DNA of 64,000 nucleotides, from positions 1,282,501 through 1,346,500 of the forward strand of contig NZ_CP025583.1 of NCBI RefSeq assembly GCF_002865605.1, written 5' to 3'. This DNA comes from Paracoccus jeotgali (GTDB lineage: Bacteria > Pseudomonadota > Alphaproteobacteria > Rhodobacterales > Rhodobacteraceae). Positions 38,498 to 47,917 of the stretch are shown here, in pieces. The number at the start of each line of letters is the position of its first letter. Position 1 is the first letter of the stretch. Under the pieces are notes generated by a model. That model saw only the letters and a list, made by a program, of their open reading frames with translations, ran no database searches and was not told the origin of the DNA. The translations under genes and the position numbers were made by a program.

Positions 38498-39469
38498 TCA
38501 CTTCACCAGCAATTCGCGCAGCTTTGCGCCGTTTTCGGGACTGGCTGCGATGACGGGCTTCCAGCCTTCCTCGTTGGACTCCGCGATGAAGGTCTCGCGG
38601 GCTTCGCCTTCAAGCTCGTAGGTCTTGATTCCGGCCTCCGCCTGACGCGCCGCTTCCTCGTCGGCCAAGGTGCTGTAGCGATCTGCATCGCCTTCAAAGG
38701 CGATCATCTGCTCGGTCAGGAAATCCTGCTGCGCTTCCGTCAGCTTTTCCCACGCGGCCTGGCTGAAATAGACGCCCGTCTCAACCTGATAGAAGCCCGG
38801 ATCGACACGCGCCGCCGTCTTCTCTTGCCAGCCGAGATCGAACACTCCGATGGATGGCCACGCATAGCCGTCGATCGTGCCACGCTCCAGTGCCGTGAAC
38901 ACCTCGCCCGCCGCGGTCTGAACGGGGGTGATCCCCAGCGCGCTGAAGAAGGCCTGATAGGTGGGGGCCGAGCGGATCTTCAGCCCGTCGAAATCCAGCT
39001 CTTCCGGAACCTCGGACAGGTAGATGTGATACTGGATGTTCTGAAGGAGGCGGCCCAGCCAGTGGATCTTGGCCTTGTCCTTGTGGATCTGGTCGAGCAG
39101 ATCGTAACCGCCGTTTTCGCGCAGCTCTTCCATGGACCGGTTGGTCAGTGTCATCGCCAGCCCCTCGGGGACGAGGTTGGCATGATAGACGGCTGTCGTA
39201 TTGGCCAGATCGATGATGCCGCCGCGCAATGCGTTGCCGACCTCGAACGGGGGCATGGCATCCGGCCCGCCGATGACGTCGATCTGGACGATGCCCTTGC
39301 CGTTCTCGTTGACCTGTTCCACGAAACGCTCGAACGGTTCATAGATCGTGGTTCCCACCTGGAAGGCAGAGACCGCGCGCAGCACTGCCTCATCCGCGCT
39401 CGCAGTGGTCGCCAGAAGGCAAGAGAGCGCCACCGCCGCCCCGCCAAGTCTGTTGAATCTGAAGTTCAT
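38498..39469 (-). CDS. TRAP transporter substrate-binding protein DctP
   Basis: The periplasmic receptor of a TRAP transporter, 323 residues with a signal peptide ending near ATTASA. DctP family features are the conserved arginine in LKIRSAPTYQAFFSALG, which clamps the carboxylate of the ligand, and GEVFTALERGTIDGYAWPS. TRAP receptors of this class bind organic acids. It is encoded 33 bases after dctM. Confidence 0.92.
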   Translation of the reverse strand: MNFRFNRLGGAAVALSCLLATTASADEAVLRAVSAFQVGTTIYEPFERFVEQVNENGKGIVQIDVIGGPDAMPPFEVGNALRGGIIDLANTTAVYHANLVPEGLAMTLTNRSMEELRENGGYDLLDQIHKDKAKIHWLGRLLQNIQYHIYLSEVPEELDFDGLKIRSAPTYQAFFSALGITPVQTAAGEVFTALERGTIDGYAWPSIGVFDLGWQEKTAARVDPGFYQVETGVYFSQAAWEKLTEAQQDFLTEQMIAFEGDADRYSTLADEEAARQAEAGIKTYELEGEARETFIAESNEEGWKPVIAASPENGAKLRELLVK

Positions 39470-39502
39470 CTCAATCCTCCTGTTGAATTTATTGGCTGGG
39501 GG

Positions 39503-40816
39503 TCAGTCGACCAGTGAGGGCAGGAACATGGTCAGTTCCGGCACCAGGAACATCAGAATGAGCACACCCAGCTCGATCAGAATGAACGGTATCGCCGCCT
39601 TGTAGATGTGCAGCAGGGGCGTCTCGCGGCTCGCACCCTGCATGACCATCAAAAGCAGGCCGAAGGGCGGTGTCAGAAGGCCAAGCTCAATCGCCACCAG
39701 CATCATCAGGCCCAGCCAGACCGGCTCGATCCCGGCGGAATGAGCAATCGGCATGAAGAACGGCAGGGTGATCATCATGATCGAAATCTGGTCGATCAGG
39801 CATCCCAGCACCAGAATGATGCCGAGCATGGCCAGAACCAGCATCATCGGCGACGCATCGACTTCTCGCACGACCGACATGAACCCCGAAGTCGCACCCG
39901 AAAAAGACAGGATCTGCGAAAACGTCACGGAAGCAACGATGATGAAAAGGATCGAGATCGAGACCTTCGCCGTTTCCATCAATGAGATCACAAGGTTCGA
40001 GAATGTGAGCTTTCGATAGACGATGGTCGCGATCAGCGATGCCGCGGAGCCCAAGGCCGCAGCCTCGGTCGGCGTCGCGAAACCGCCGAGCATGCCGCCA
40101 ATGACGGCCACGAAGATACCCGACAGCGGCACCACGTCCCGGAAGAAGGGCACAAGCCGCTCTCTGGCGCTCAGAACCTCTGCCTTGTCTTCGCGCGGCG
40201 CGCTCGACGGCGATACGACGGCGGTCAGGATGACGAACAGCAGGAACCCCACCGCCATCAACATCCCGGGAAAGATGCCGCCGATCAGCAGTTGCGTGAT
40301 GGAAATTCCCGAAAGCGATCCCAGCATGACGGCAAGCGCCGATGGGGGGATCAGCACCGCGATTCCCCCGACCGCCATGGCAGGGCCGAAGGTCAGCGTC
40401 GGCGAATAGCCGCGGCGCAGCATGTCCTGCGACAGGGTTCCGCCAAGCATCGCCGTATTGGCAATGGACGATCCCGAAAGCGCCGCAAAGGCGGTGCCGC
40501 CGACGACGGTGACGCAGGCCAGCCGTGCCGGCAGCCGCACCAGCAGCTTCTCGATCGCATCGATGGCCCGGTAGGCCAGGCCGGTGTGGAAAAGCAGTTC
40601 CCCCATCAGGATGAAGAGCGGGATCGGGGCGAGGGCGAACGAATTGACCGAGCCGGAGGCATTGCGAACCAGCTGGACCAACCCGGCCTCACCGCCCAGA
40701 AAGATCCATGCCCCGATCAGATTGGCACCAAGAAACGCGAATGCCACCGGCAGCCCGATCGCGAACTGCACAGCCAGCAGGGCGACCATCATCAAAAGCG
40801 TCTGCGACCAGATCAT
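39503..40816 (-). CDS. TRAP transporter large permease DctM
   Basis: A 437-residue membrane protein with 12 or so hydrophobic segments, the ion-coupled transport subunit. The signature GGTAFAALSGSSIANTAMLG and IPPSALAVMLG are typical of DctM. The ATG at 40816 overlaps the dctQ stop (ATGA). A longer open frame upstream is only the dctQ region read in another frame. Confidence 0.93.
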   Translation of the reverse strand: MIWSQTLLMMVALLAVQFAIGLPVAFAFLGANLIGAWIFLGGEAGLVQLVRNASGSVNSFALAPIPLFILMGELLFHTGLAYRAIDAIEKLLVRLPARLACVTVVGGTAFAALSGSSIANTAMLGGTLSQDMLRRGYSPTLTFGPAMAVGGIAVLIPPSALAVMLGSLSGISITQLLIGGIFPGMLMAVGFLLFVILTAVVSPSSAPREDKAEVLSARERLVPFFRDVVPLSGIFVAVIGGMLGGFATPTEAAALGSAASLIATIVYRKLTFSNLVISLMETAKVSISILFIIVASVTFSQILSFSGATSGFMSVVREVDASPMMLVLAMLGIILVLGCLIDQISIMMITLPFFMPIAHSAGIEPVWLGLMMLVAIELGLLTPPFGLLLMVMQGASRETPLLHIYKAAIPFILIELGVLILMFLVPELTMFLPSLVD

Positions 40817-41289
40817 GACTTGATCCCGGACAAGGCACGCAACAGGAATTCGAGGCTGCAAAGGGCGAAGCACCAGATGACCGGCACCATCATCCACCAC
40901 TCCGGGAACATGAGGTTCTTGAAGATGACCGACCCGGAGTTGAAGCTGTCAAGCGCAGCGGTCACCGCCAGCCATGTGACGATCACCGAAATCGCCAAGC
41001 CGAGAGCATAGGACAGCCGCATCAGCAGTGCGTTCGCCCAGGGCGGCACGATGCGCAGCATGATGTCGACATTGACATGCGCCGCCTGACGCAAAACCCA
41101 CGGCGCACCTCCGAAGGTCGAGATCGTCAGCAGATATTCCGTCAGCTCATTCAGCCAGGGCCACTTCGCCAGACCGAGGTTTCGCACCAGGATATCAAGA
41201 ACGACAAGAACGACGAGCAGCCCAAACCCGGTCGCGGCAATAGCGCCAGAGAGTGAAAAAAGGGTTCTGAAAATGCCTTTCGATGTCAC
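40813..41289 (-). CDS. TRAP transporter small permease DctQ
   Basis: A 158-residue, four-helix membrane protein of the DctQ family (VVLDILVRNLG, WLNELTEYLLT, AHVNVDIMLRIVP). The start is GTG at 41289. It is the first gene of the dctQM-dctP-panE-like operon; upstream lies a 630-base region with an IS relic. Confidence 0.88.
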   Translation of the reverse strand: MTSKGIFRTLFSLSGAIAATGFGLLVVLVVLDILVRNLGLAKWPWLNELTEYLLTISTFGGAPWVLRQAAHVNVDIMLRIVPPWANALLMRLSYALGLAISVIVTWLAVTAALDSFNSGSVIFKNLMFPEWWMMVPVIWCFALCSLEFLLRALSGIKS

Positions 41290-41496
41290 CAGGTCCGCCC
41301 ACCGTTCCCAAGGTCGAATATTATTTTAAGTTCAAACATTCAATACTCGCATCATGTGGTCGGGTCAAGAGATCAGAGGAGTTCGGCCGCGGTGAGAGAG
41401 ATAGCCGGCGACGACAACCCGGCACATTTGGCTCCCGCGTTCAGCGATCCGACACCGATCCCTGTGGCAGTGCTATGCTCAGCAGTTGGTGACGCT

Positions 41497-41590
41497 CGAT
41501 TTGAAAAGGTTGCGCTGAAATCCCTGACAGGTGAGCAGACGGTATCGGAAGCCGCGGGCCGGTTTGGTCTCCACGCCACTATTCTCCCAA
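41497..41590 (+). pseudogene. IS3-family OrfA relic
   Basis: A short reading frame encodes FEKVALKSLTGEQTVSEAAG then RFGLHAT, clearly related to the helix-turn-helix of IS3-family OrfA (compare KVALEALKGEETVSELASRF in the element at 62720-63016). Nothing before or after it is transposase-like. The rest of 41290-41922 shows no gene. The relic lies between the TRAP operon and the ABC/aminotransferase operon, marking an old insertion or join. Confidence 0.65.
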
Positions 41591-41922
41591 TCGGAGACGG
41601 ACGCTGCGGAAACGTGCGCCTGGCGCTCTCAAGCAAGCCGTCAAAAAAGCCTCAGCGATCTGGTCAGCCATTCGCGACGGCCCGCAGTCTGCCGGGCGCG
41701 GCGCGCCGTCAATCGCTGCGAGTCCGATGAGAGACGGGAAGTTCGTATCGTGTCTGCCGCATCATATTGCGGTGGCGACCGCCTCCGCCCCCTTTCGCGT
41801 CAGGCGCGGCCTAAGCGACGGATTCTCTCCCCTGCCCCGCTGGCTGAACCCCTCTGATCGCTCGCTCTAGCCAGCCCCCACCGTCGCCCGACGCGAGCTT
41901 CGGCAACATCCCGCGCCTGCAG

Positions 41923-43167
41923 CTACGCCTCTCCCACGATCTCGCCCAGGGCAGCGCAAAGTCGATCGACTTGGTCCAGGGTATTGTAGTGGACCATGGA
42001 CACCCGAACGGCGCCGCCGTTGTCGTTTTCCTGCAGATCCTCCATCAGGCGCCGCGAATGGAAATCCCCGAAACGGATCGCGATACCGTAGTCGTCCATC
42101 TGTTTCGCGATCTGCCCGGAATCTTGGCTGTCGAACTTGAACGCGATCGTCGGCACCCGCGTGGAATCGACGTTGATTGCCTTGCCGATCACACGACAAT
42201 CGTTTCGCGCGTTCAGCCACGCCAACAGCCGTTCCGTCAGCGCGTCCTCTTGCCGGGTCATCGCGGCATATGCTGCCACGACCTTGTCGCGCCGGGAGCC
42301 GGTTGCGCCCACCGACTCGCCCAGAGCCACCAGATAATCCACGACACCGACGGTGCTGTAGGCCAGCTCGTAATTCGGATTGCCCGGCTCCAGCTTGCCG
42401 GGCACCTTATCCTTGCCGTAGAAGTAATGGTACAAGCCGTCCAGTTCGAGCAGAAGATCGTATTTGCCGTACATGATCGCGGTGTGCGGGCCGTAGCATT
42501 TGTACAAGCTGAAGACATAGTAATCCACATCCCAGGCCTGCACATCGATGGCGCGATGGGGGGCATAGGCCACGGCATCCACGCAGATGCTGGCACCCCT
42601 TTCATGCACGAACCGGGCAAATTCCGCGATGGGATTGATGCTGCCCAGGATGTTCGAGACGTGGTGAACACACACCAGCCGCGTCCGCTCGGTCATCAAG
42701 GGCTCGAGATCTTCAAGCCGCAATTCCAGCGTTTCGTGGTCCAGCGGCCAGAACTTCACGATGATGCCGAATTCGGTTAACCTCTCCCAAGGCCCGATAT
42801 TGGATTCGTGGTCGGCAACGGTCACAATGATCTCGTCGCCTTCGTTAAGCTGGCTGCGCACCGACGTGGCCAAGGTTTGCAGAAGAGCGGTGGTGGACGG
42901 GCCAAAGACGATTTCCTCGGGGCGCGCGGCGTTGACAAGCGTCTGCGCGGCCTTGCGCCCATCCATCAGCGCATCGGATGCCGCTTGCGAGACCGCATAG
43001 CTGCCGCCGATCTGGACGTTCTTTTCGAACAGGAATTCGGTAATCTTGTCGACCGCTCCTTTGACGATCTGGGATCCGCCGGCGTTATCGAAGAACACCC
43101 AGTCCTTGTTCAGGGCGGGAAAATGCGCGTTGACGAATTGAGGGTCGATCACGTCTTTGGGGCTCAT
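41923..43167 (-). CDS. Class V aminotransferase / cysteine desulfurase-like protein
   Basis: A 414-residue PLP enzyme of fold type I, in the NifS-like group of class V aminotransferases. Seen are FFDNAGGSQIVKG, ADHESNIGPWERL, VHHVSNILGSINPI, DAVAYAPHRAIDVQAWDVDY and the PLP-lysine segment FSLYKCYGPHTA. It lacks IscS-type partner genes and follows an amino acid ABC transporter, so a lyase, desulfurase or epimerase acting on an imported amino acid derivative is more likely than Fe-S assembly. It is the distal gene of the ABC operon. Confidence 0.82.
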   Translation of the reverse strand: MSPKDVIDPQFVNAHFPALNKDWVFFDNAGGSQIVKGAVDKITEFLFEKNVQIGGSYAVSQAASDALMDGRKAAQTLVNAARPEEIVFGPSTTALLQTLATSVRSQLNEGDEIIVTVADHESNIGPWERLTEFGIIVKFWPLDHETLELRLEDLEPLMTERTRLVCVHHVSNILGSINPIAEFARFVHERGASICVDAVAYAPHRAIDVQAWDVDYYVFSLYKCYGPHTAIMYGKYDLLLELDGLYHYFYGKDKVPGKLEPGNPNYELAYSTVGVVDYLVALGESVGATGSRRDKVVAAYAAMTRQEDALTERLLAWLNARNDCRVIGKAINVDSTRVPTIAFKFDSQDSGQIAKQMDDYGIAIRFGDFHSRRLMEDLQENDNGGAVRVSMVHYNTLDQVDRLCAALGEIVGEA

Positions 43168-43203
43168 GCCACTCTCCTGTCAGATCACTGCCGCAGTTCC
43201 GGT

Positions 43204-43941
43204 TCAGTGACGAAGTATCGATTTGAGAAAATCCTGCGTCCGGGTCTCACGCGGGTTCGAGAAGATTTCGGTGGGCGTTCCGGTCTCGACGACCTCGCCG
43301 CCATCCATGAAGATCACCCGATCCGCCACCTGCCGCGCAAAGCCCATCTCGTGGGTCACGACGATCATGGTGACGCCGGTGCCTGCCAGTTTTTTCATGA
43401 CGTCCAACACCTCGCCGACCATTTCCGGGTCCAGCGCCGATGTCGGCTCGTCAAAGAGCATCACCCGCGGCTCCATCGCCAGGGCGCGGGCGATCGCGAC
43501 CCGCTGCTGCTGGCCGCCGGACAGCTGGCCCGGATACTTCTCTGCCTGTTCGTAGATGCCGACCCGCTTGAGAAGAGCGTCGGCACGGGCCGCCGCGTCG
43601 GCAGAGCTGATCTTTCGGACCCGCATCGGCGCCAACATCACGTTGCGCCGCACCGTCAGGTGCGGAAAAAGGTTGAACGACTGAAAGACCATGCCGACTT
43701 CTGCGCGCACCTTGGCCAAGGCCCGGCCAGGAACCACCGGGTTGCCGTCCACGACGATCTCGCTGCGATCGGAAAATCCTTCAAGGCGATTGATGCAGCG
43801 GATCAGTGTCGATTTGCCCGATCCGGACGGGCCCACGATGCAGACGACTTCGCCCTCTGCAATTTCGAGATCGATCCCGCGAAGAGCTTCGAAGGCGCCA
43901 TAGGACTTGCGCAGATTGCGAATGCTGACGAACCCGGTCAT
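43204..43941 (-). CDS. Polar amino acid ABC transporter ATPase
   Basis: A 245-residue GlnQ/HisP-type ATPase: Walker [11 protein letters not shown]-loop [10 protein letters not shown], signature LSGGQQQR, Walker [14 protein letters not shown] and the switch His in VTHEM. It overlaps the permease gene (ATGA) and is in the same operon as the class V aminotransferase. Confidence 0.94.
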   Translation of the reverse strand: MTGFVSIRNLRKSYGAFEALRGIDLEIAEGEVVCIVGPSGSGKSTLIRCINRLEGFSDRSEIVVDGNPVVPGRALAKVRAEVGMVFQSFNLFPHLTVRRNVMLAPMRVRKISSADAAARADALLKRVGIYEQAEKYPGQLSGGQQQRVAIARALAMEPRVMLFDEPTSALDPEMVGEVLDVMKKLAGTGVTMIVVTHEMGFARQVADRVIFMDGGEVVETGTPTEIFSNPRETRTQDFLKSILRH

Positions 43942-44612
43942 GAACGTTTCTCCTGGCCGAAGCGGCGTTCAAGTTGACTGACGATCGAAACCAGGGGCCA
44001 AAGCAGCAGGATATAGATGATCGCCGCGCCGATCAGCGGCGAGGGATTGGCCGACAGCGCCTGCGCCTGCGTTGCCTGCTTGAGCAGGTCGGGCATCGCG
44101 ACCACCGAGGCCAAGGCCGTATCCTTGATCACGTTGATCGAGTTGTTGGTCAGCGGCGGAATGACGATCTTGATCGCCTGCGGCAGGACCACATCGATCA
44201 TCGACTGCCGATAGCTGAGACCAAGCGCTTCGGACGCCTCGAACTGGCCGCGCGGAACCGCTTCGATCCCGGCGCGGAAGACTTCGGCATTATAGGCAGC
44301 GGACACCATCGACAGCGCACACATGGCCGACCAGAACGGCGGCATGCGGATGCCGACGAACGGCAGCGCGTAATAGACGATGACCAGAAGCACAAGCAGC
44401 GGCAGCGACCGAAAGATGTCGATGTAGATGCGCGCCAGAATTCTGGCCGGACGGGGTGCATAGAGACGCAAAAGTGCCAGCACCAACCCGCCTGCCAGCC
44501 CCGCGACGATGCTGACGATGCCAAGCTTTATCGTCACCCCCAGCCCCTTGAGCAGAAGGGGAAGCGATCTTCGCAGCACGTCGATGTTGAAGAAAGTCTC
44601 GAAAAGATCCAT
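43938..44612 (-). CDS. Polar amino acid ABC transporter permease
   Basis: A 224-residue HisM/GlnP-type permease with about five membrane segments. The EAA loop [20 protein letters not shown] and the N-terminal [13 protein letters not shown] are typical. It is the sole permease gene, so the channel is probably a homodimer. Confidence 0.93.
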   Translation of the reverse strand: MDLFETFFNIDVLRRSLPLLLKGLGVTIKLGIVSIVAGLAGGLVLALLRLYAPRPARILARIYIDIFRSLPLLVLLVIVYYALPFVGIRMPPFWSAMCALSMVSAAYNAEVFRAGIEAVPRGQFEASEALGLSYRQSMIDVVLPQAIKIVIPPLTNNSINVIKDTALASVVAMPDLLKQATQAQALSANPSPLIGAAIIYILLLWPLVSIVSQLERRFGQEKRS

Positions 44613-44669
44613 CAGGCCGACCCCGATCCTGCCGGCGTCCGGCGACTGGCCGAACGCCGATATCGTCAG

Positions 44670-45461
44670 TTATTTTGCAGCGGGCATCGGCAGAACCTCT
44701 GCCGTCGAGGTGCCGGCTTCGGGCGCCGCACCAAACCATTTCTCGTGCAGGCTTGCCAAGGTGCCGTCTTCCTTGAGTTCGGTGATCGCATCGTTGACCT
44801 TGACCGCCAGGTCCGAGCCCTTGGCGAACATCATCGAATAATGTTCGTCCGACGTGATGCGGGCCGCGATTTCAAGGTTCGGCTTGTCCTTGATGTAATA
44901 CAGCAGCGACGGGATATCAGAGATGTAACCGTCGATCCGACCGGCTGCGAGATCCAGCATGGCGGGCTGCAGCCCCTCATAGCGGCGGATATCGGCAAAG
45001 CCATATTGCTCGGCATGGGCGGCCGTCCAGCTGTCGCCCGTCGATCCGGTATCCACGCCGACGGTTTTGCCCTTCATCTCTTCCAGGCTTTGCGGACCCC
45101 CCTTGACGACGGTCAGCGACTGGTCGCTGTCATAATAGGGTTGCGCAAACGAAACCGACTGCAGCCGTTCGTCGGTGATCGTGACCGACGAGATGGCAAT
45201 GTCGATGCGCCCCGACTGGACGGCCGAAAACAGCCCGTTGAAGGGGATGTTCGTGATCTCGACCTCGTCTCCCATCCGCGACGCCACTTCGGTGACCAGG
45301 TCGACCTCAAAGCCGACGATATCGCCTTTTTCGTCCTGAAACTCCCAAGGCACGTTGCCGATGTTGGCGCCGACTTGCAGCGTCTCGGCGCTGGCCAGCC
45401 CGGCACCCGAAAGTGTCAGGGCAAGCGCGGCCGCCAGTGTTACGATATTTCCGGTAAGCAT
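44670..45461 (-). CDS. Polar amino acid ABC transporter substrate-binding protein
   Basis: A 263-residue periplasmic protein of SBP family 3 with a signal peptide ending near GLASA. Ligand-pocket features are IGNVPWEFQDEKGDIVGFEV, GRIDIAISSVTITDERLQSV and the arginine-bearing strand of that segment, which in the family holds the amino acid carboxylate. It leads the minus-strand operon, divergent from the GntR regulator. Confidence 0.93.
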   Translation of the reverse strand: MLTGNIVTLAAALALTLSGAGLASAETLQVGANIGNVPWEFQDEKGDIVGFEVDLVTEVASRMGDEVEITNIPFNGLFSAVQSGRIDIAISSVTITDERLQSVSFAQPYYDSDQSLTVVKGGPQSLEEMKGKTVGVDTGSTGDSWTAAHAEQYGFADIRRYEGLQPAMLDLAAGRIDGYISDIPSLLYYIKDKPNLEIAARITSDEHYSMMFAKGSDLAVKVNDAITELKEDGTLASLHEKWFGAAPEAGTSTAEVLPMPAAK

Positions 45462-45508
45462 TCTTCAACCTCCCTTTTCGGTAATAAGCTTGCGCAGCTT
45501 TACCAATT

Positions 45509-45529
45509 TGGTCAGACTGGTCTGACCAG
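45509..45529. promoter_or_regulatory. GntR/FCD-type operator palindrome
   Basis: Two overlapping palindromes: TGGTCAGA-CTGG-TCTGACCA at 45509-45528, and CTGGTC-T-GACCAG at 45517-45529. TGGTC-N-GACCA is the usual core of FadR/FCD-subfamily operators. It lies midway between the divergent ABC operon (start 45461) and the gntR gene (start 45615), so one repressor dimer could control both directions. Confidence 0.75.
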
Positions 45530-45614
45530 TTTTTGTAACACGAGTCGGACGTGGATCAAGCAGGAATTTCGGGTTCTCGGGTGGAGCGCGCACGGGACGA
45601 GAGAGCATCGCGCG

Positions 45615-46304
45615 ATGATTGATCGGACCCCTGTGTCACAAGCAGCGGCGCGAAAGCTTCAGCAGATGATCCACGACGACACCTTCGCCGCGGATGAAAA
45701 GCTGCCCTCACAACGGGTCCTTGCCGAACGTCTTGGCATCTCTCGCCCATCGCTGCGTGAGGCGCTTTTGACGCTGGAAACGCTGGGGCAGGTCAGGACT
45801 TTTCCGGGGCGTGGGACATTCGTCACCAAAAACGGCGCAAGGCGCGTGTCCGACAATCCGGACTGGCGATACGGCGAAGAGCACTCGATCCAGAGCGTGT
45901 TCGAGGTGCGCATCCTCCTGGAAGCACGGCTTGCGCGTCACGCCGCGGCACATGCGACCCTGGACGACATCCAAGCCCTCGCCGAATTCACCGACCGGAT
46001 GGAGCGGGCCTGGGCGGTGCAGGACCTGATCGAGAACGTCGAGGCGGACCTCGCCTTTCACCGCCGCATCGCGGCAAAGACGCCGAACACCCTTCTCGCC
46101 CAGACCTACGACCATGTCGCAGCGCTGCTCAGCGAGACACAGCGCCAGCCTATCCCGTTCACGCGTGAGGAGCGTATGTCGGAATCGATTGCGGAACATC
46201 GCAGGATCATTGCTGCCCTGGACCAACGTGACCCCGAAGCCGCCGAACGGGCCATGGCCGATCATATCCGCAACACCGCAGCCTGCGCAGGGATCACCGT
46301 CTGA
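45615..46304 (+). CDS. GntR-family regulator, FCD (FadR) subfamily
   Basis: A 229-residue regulator. The N-terminal winged helix-turn-helix (residues about 5-70) includes LPSQRVLAERLGISRPSLRE and the wing GRGTFV. The C-terminal FCD effector domain has the metal-binding set: an N-terminal Arg/Asp (VFEVRILLEARLARHAA), DLAFHRRI, and a late EHRRIIAALDQRD histidine. It most likely senses the catabolic substrate or an intermediate and binds the adjacent palindrome. It is followed by the hydantoinase gene 38 bases later. Confidence 0.9.
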   Translation: MIDRTPVSQAAARKLQQMIHDDTFAADEKLPSQRVLAERLGISRPSLREALLTLETLGQVRTFPGRGTFVTKNGARRVSDNPDWRYGEEHSIQSVFEVRILLEARLARHAAAHATLDDIQALAEFTDRMERAWAVQDLIENVEADLAFHRRIAAKTPNTLLAQTYDHVAALLSETQRQPIPFTREERMSESIAEHRRIIAALDQRDPEAAERAMADHIRNTAACAGITV

Positions 46305-46342
46305 TCTGCGCCAGTGAACAGTCGAGGACGAAAGAGCACGCG

Positions 46343-47728
46343 ATGACCTATGACCTGCTGATCAAGAGTGGAACGGTCGCCACCGACGTCGACGTCTTCG
46401 AAGCTGACATCGGAATTCGCGATGGGCGCATCGTCGAGATCGGGGACTTGGGAAGCGACGCAAGTGAGGTCATCGATGCGACCGGCAAATACGTTCTGCC
46501 CGGCGGAATCGACAGTCACGTGCATATCTCGCAGCCGTCCGGCGAGGGAATCGTCATGGCAGACGATTTCGAGAGCGGAACCCGTTCGGCCCTGTTCGGC
46601 GGCAACACGACGATCCTGCCATTTTGCCTGCAGCAGCGCGGGCAAAGCATCCGACAGGCACTCGAATGGTACCATGGGCTGGCCGAGGGGAACTGCTATA
46701 CAGACGTGAAATTTCACCTGATCATCACCGATCCGACCAGCCATGTCCTGGGGCAGGAGCTTCCGGCGGCCGTCGCCGACGGGTACGATTCATTCAAGGT
46801 GTTCATGACCTATGATGACCTGCGCCTGAATGACGCTGAACTTCTCGCCACCTTCGATGTGGCGCGCGAATTCGGTGCGACGGTTATGGTGCATTGTGAA
46901 AACGAAGATGCGATCAAATACCTGATGGGCAAGCACGAGGCAGCGGGACGGGTCGAGCCGTCGGCGCACGCCACCACACGCCCCATCGCGGTCGAACGCG
47001 AGGCCACCCACCGCGCAATGTCGCTGGCAGAGATCGTTGGGATCCCGATCGTGATCGTGCACGTCTCGAACGGCGCCGCGCTTGAAGAAATCCTTCGCGC
47101 TCGCCAGCGAGGCTTGTCAGTCACGGCCGAGACCTGCCCGCAATATCTCATGCTGACCGAGGATGATCTTGATGCGGCGAACTGGGAAGGCGCCAAATAC
47201 GTCTGTTCTCCGCCGCCGCGTAATGTGACCGAACAGGCCGCCTGTTGGGAGGGGATCCAGAATGGATCATTCGAGCTTTTCTCTTCCGATCACTGCCCGT
47301 TCCGTTTTGACAGCCTGGATGGCAAGCTCAATCCCAAAGGCGCCCGCGGCTTCCGCCATATCCCCAACGGGATTCCGGGGGTTGAGACCAGACTGCCGAT
47401 CCTCTTCTCCGAGGGCGTGGTGAAAGGACGGATCGACCTCAAACGGTTTGTCGCATTGAGTGCGACCAACCATGCGCGGACCTATGGCTTGTACCCCAGG
47501 AAAGGCACGATCGCCATCGGCTCCGACGCTGATCTGGCCATCTGGGACCCGAGCTGCGAAAGAACGATCCGCCATCGCGATCTGCACGACGGATCGGATT
47601 ATACCCCTTATGAGGGGCTCGAGGTGACTGGCTGGCCCGTGACCGTGGTCCTGAGGGGCAAGATCGCGGTGCGTGACGGAGAGCTTGTCGGACGCAAGCA
47701 GGACGGGAGCTATCTGCAGATGAGATAG
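46343..47728 (+). CDS. Dihydropyrimidinase / D-hydantoinase family hydrolase
   Basis: A 461-residue cyclic amidohydrolase. Binuclear metal ligands are visible in order: HVH in GGIDSHVHISQP, the carboxylated lysine in DSFKVFMTYDD, His in VMVHCENED, His in VIVHVSNGAA, and Asp in FSSDHCPF. The enzyme opens a cyclic ureide (dihydropyrimidine, hydantoin or relative) to an N-carbamoyl acid. No carbamoylase or hydantoin racemase is in the window, so the next step is missing or encoded elsewhere. Co-transcription with the GntR gene suggests the same operator controls it. Confidence 0.9.
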   Translation: MTYDLLIKSGTVATDVDVFEADIGIRDGRIVEIGDLGSDASEVIDATGKYVLPGGIDSHVHISQPSGEGIVMADDFESGTRSALFGGNTTILPFCLQQRGQSIRQALEWYHGLAEGNCYTDVKFHLIITDPTSHVLGQELPAAVADGYDSFKVFMTYDDLRLNDAELLATFDVAREFGATVMVHCENEDAIKYLMGKHEAAGRVEPSAHATTRPIAVEREATHRAMSLAEIVGIPIVIVHVSNGAALEEILRARQRGLSVTAETCPQYLMLTEDDLDAANWEGAKYVCSPPPRNVTEQAACWEGIQNGSFELFSSDHCPFRFDSLDGKLNPKGARGFRHIPNGIPGVETRLPILFSEGVVKGRIDLKRFVALSATNHARTYGLYPRKGTIAIGSDADLAIWDPSCERTIRHRDLHDGSDYTPYEGLEVTGWPVTVVLRGKIAVRDGELVGRKQDGSYLQMR

Positions 47729-47858
47729 ATGTTCAGTGCCCGCCGACAGCGGTAGCGCGCGTCTTGTCGCTCGCCTTCATGCGCCTCTCAACGGCGGCCT
47801 GATCGGTCCGCGATACCGCCGAAGCATCTGCCATATCAGCGTCAGGTCGGGTCGGTCC

Positions 47859-47884
47859 GGAACATCTCAAGGTTCAGAGGCATT
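47859..47884 (+). promoter_or_regulatory. Near-consensus EcfG promoter for the catalase-like gene
   Basis: GGAAC, 17 bases, then CATT; the general-stress (EcfG) consensus is GGAAC-N16/17-CGTT, so three of four -10 bases match. Its -10 ends only six bases before the ATG at 47891, which favours the downstream TTG at 47918 (after AGAGGA) as the translation start. Confidence 0.45.
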
Positions 47885-47917
47885 GTTGAGATGACCTGTA
47901 GAGAGGAATCCCAGCCG

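Noticed and set aside
43974..45614. Long N-terminal extension of the GntR regulator on the plus strand
   Set aside because: It is antisense to the ABC permease and binding-protein genes; the true start is ATG 45615 after the operator.
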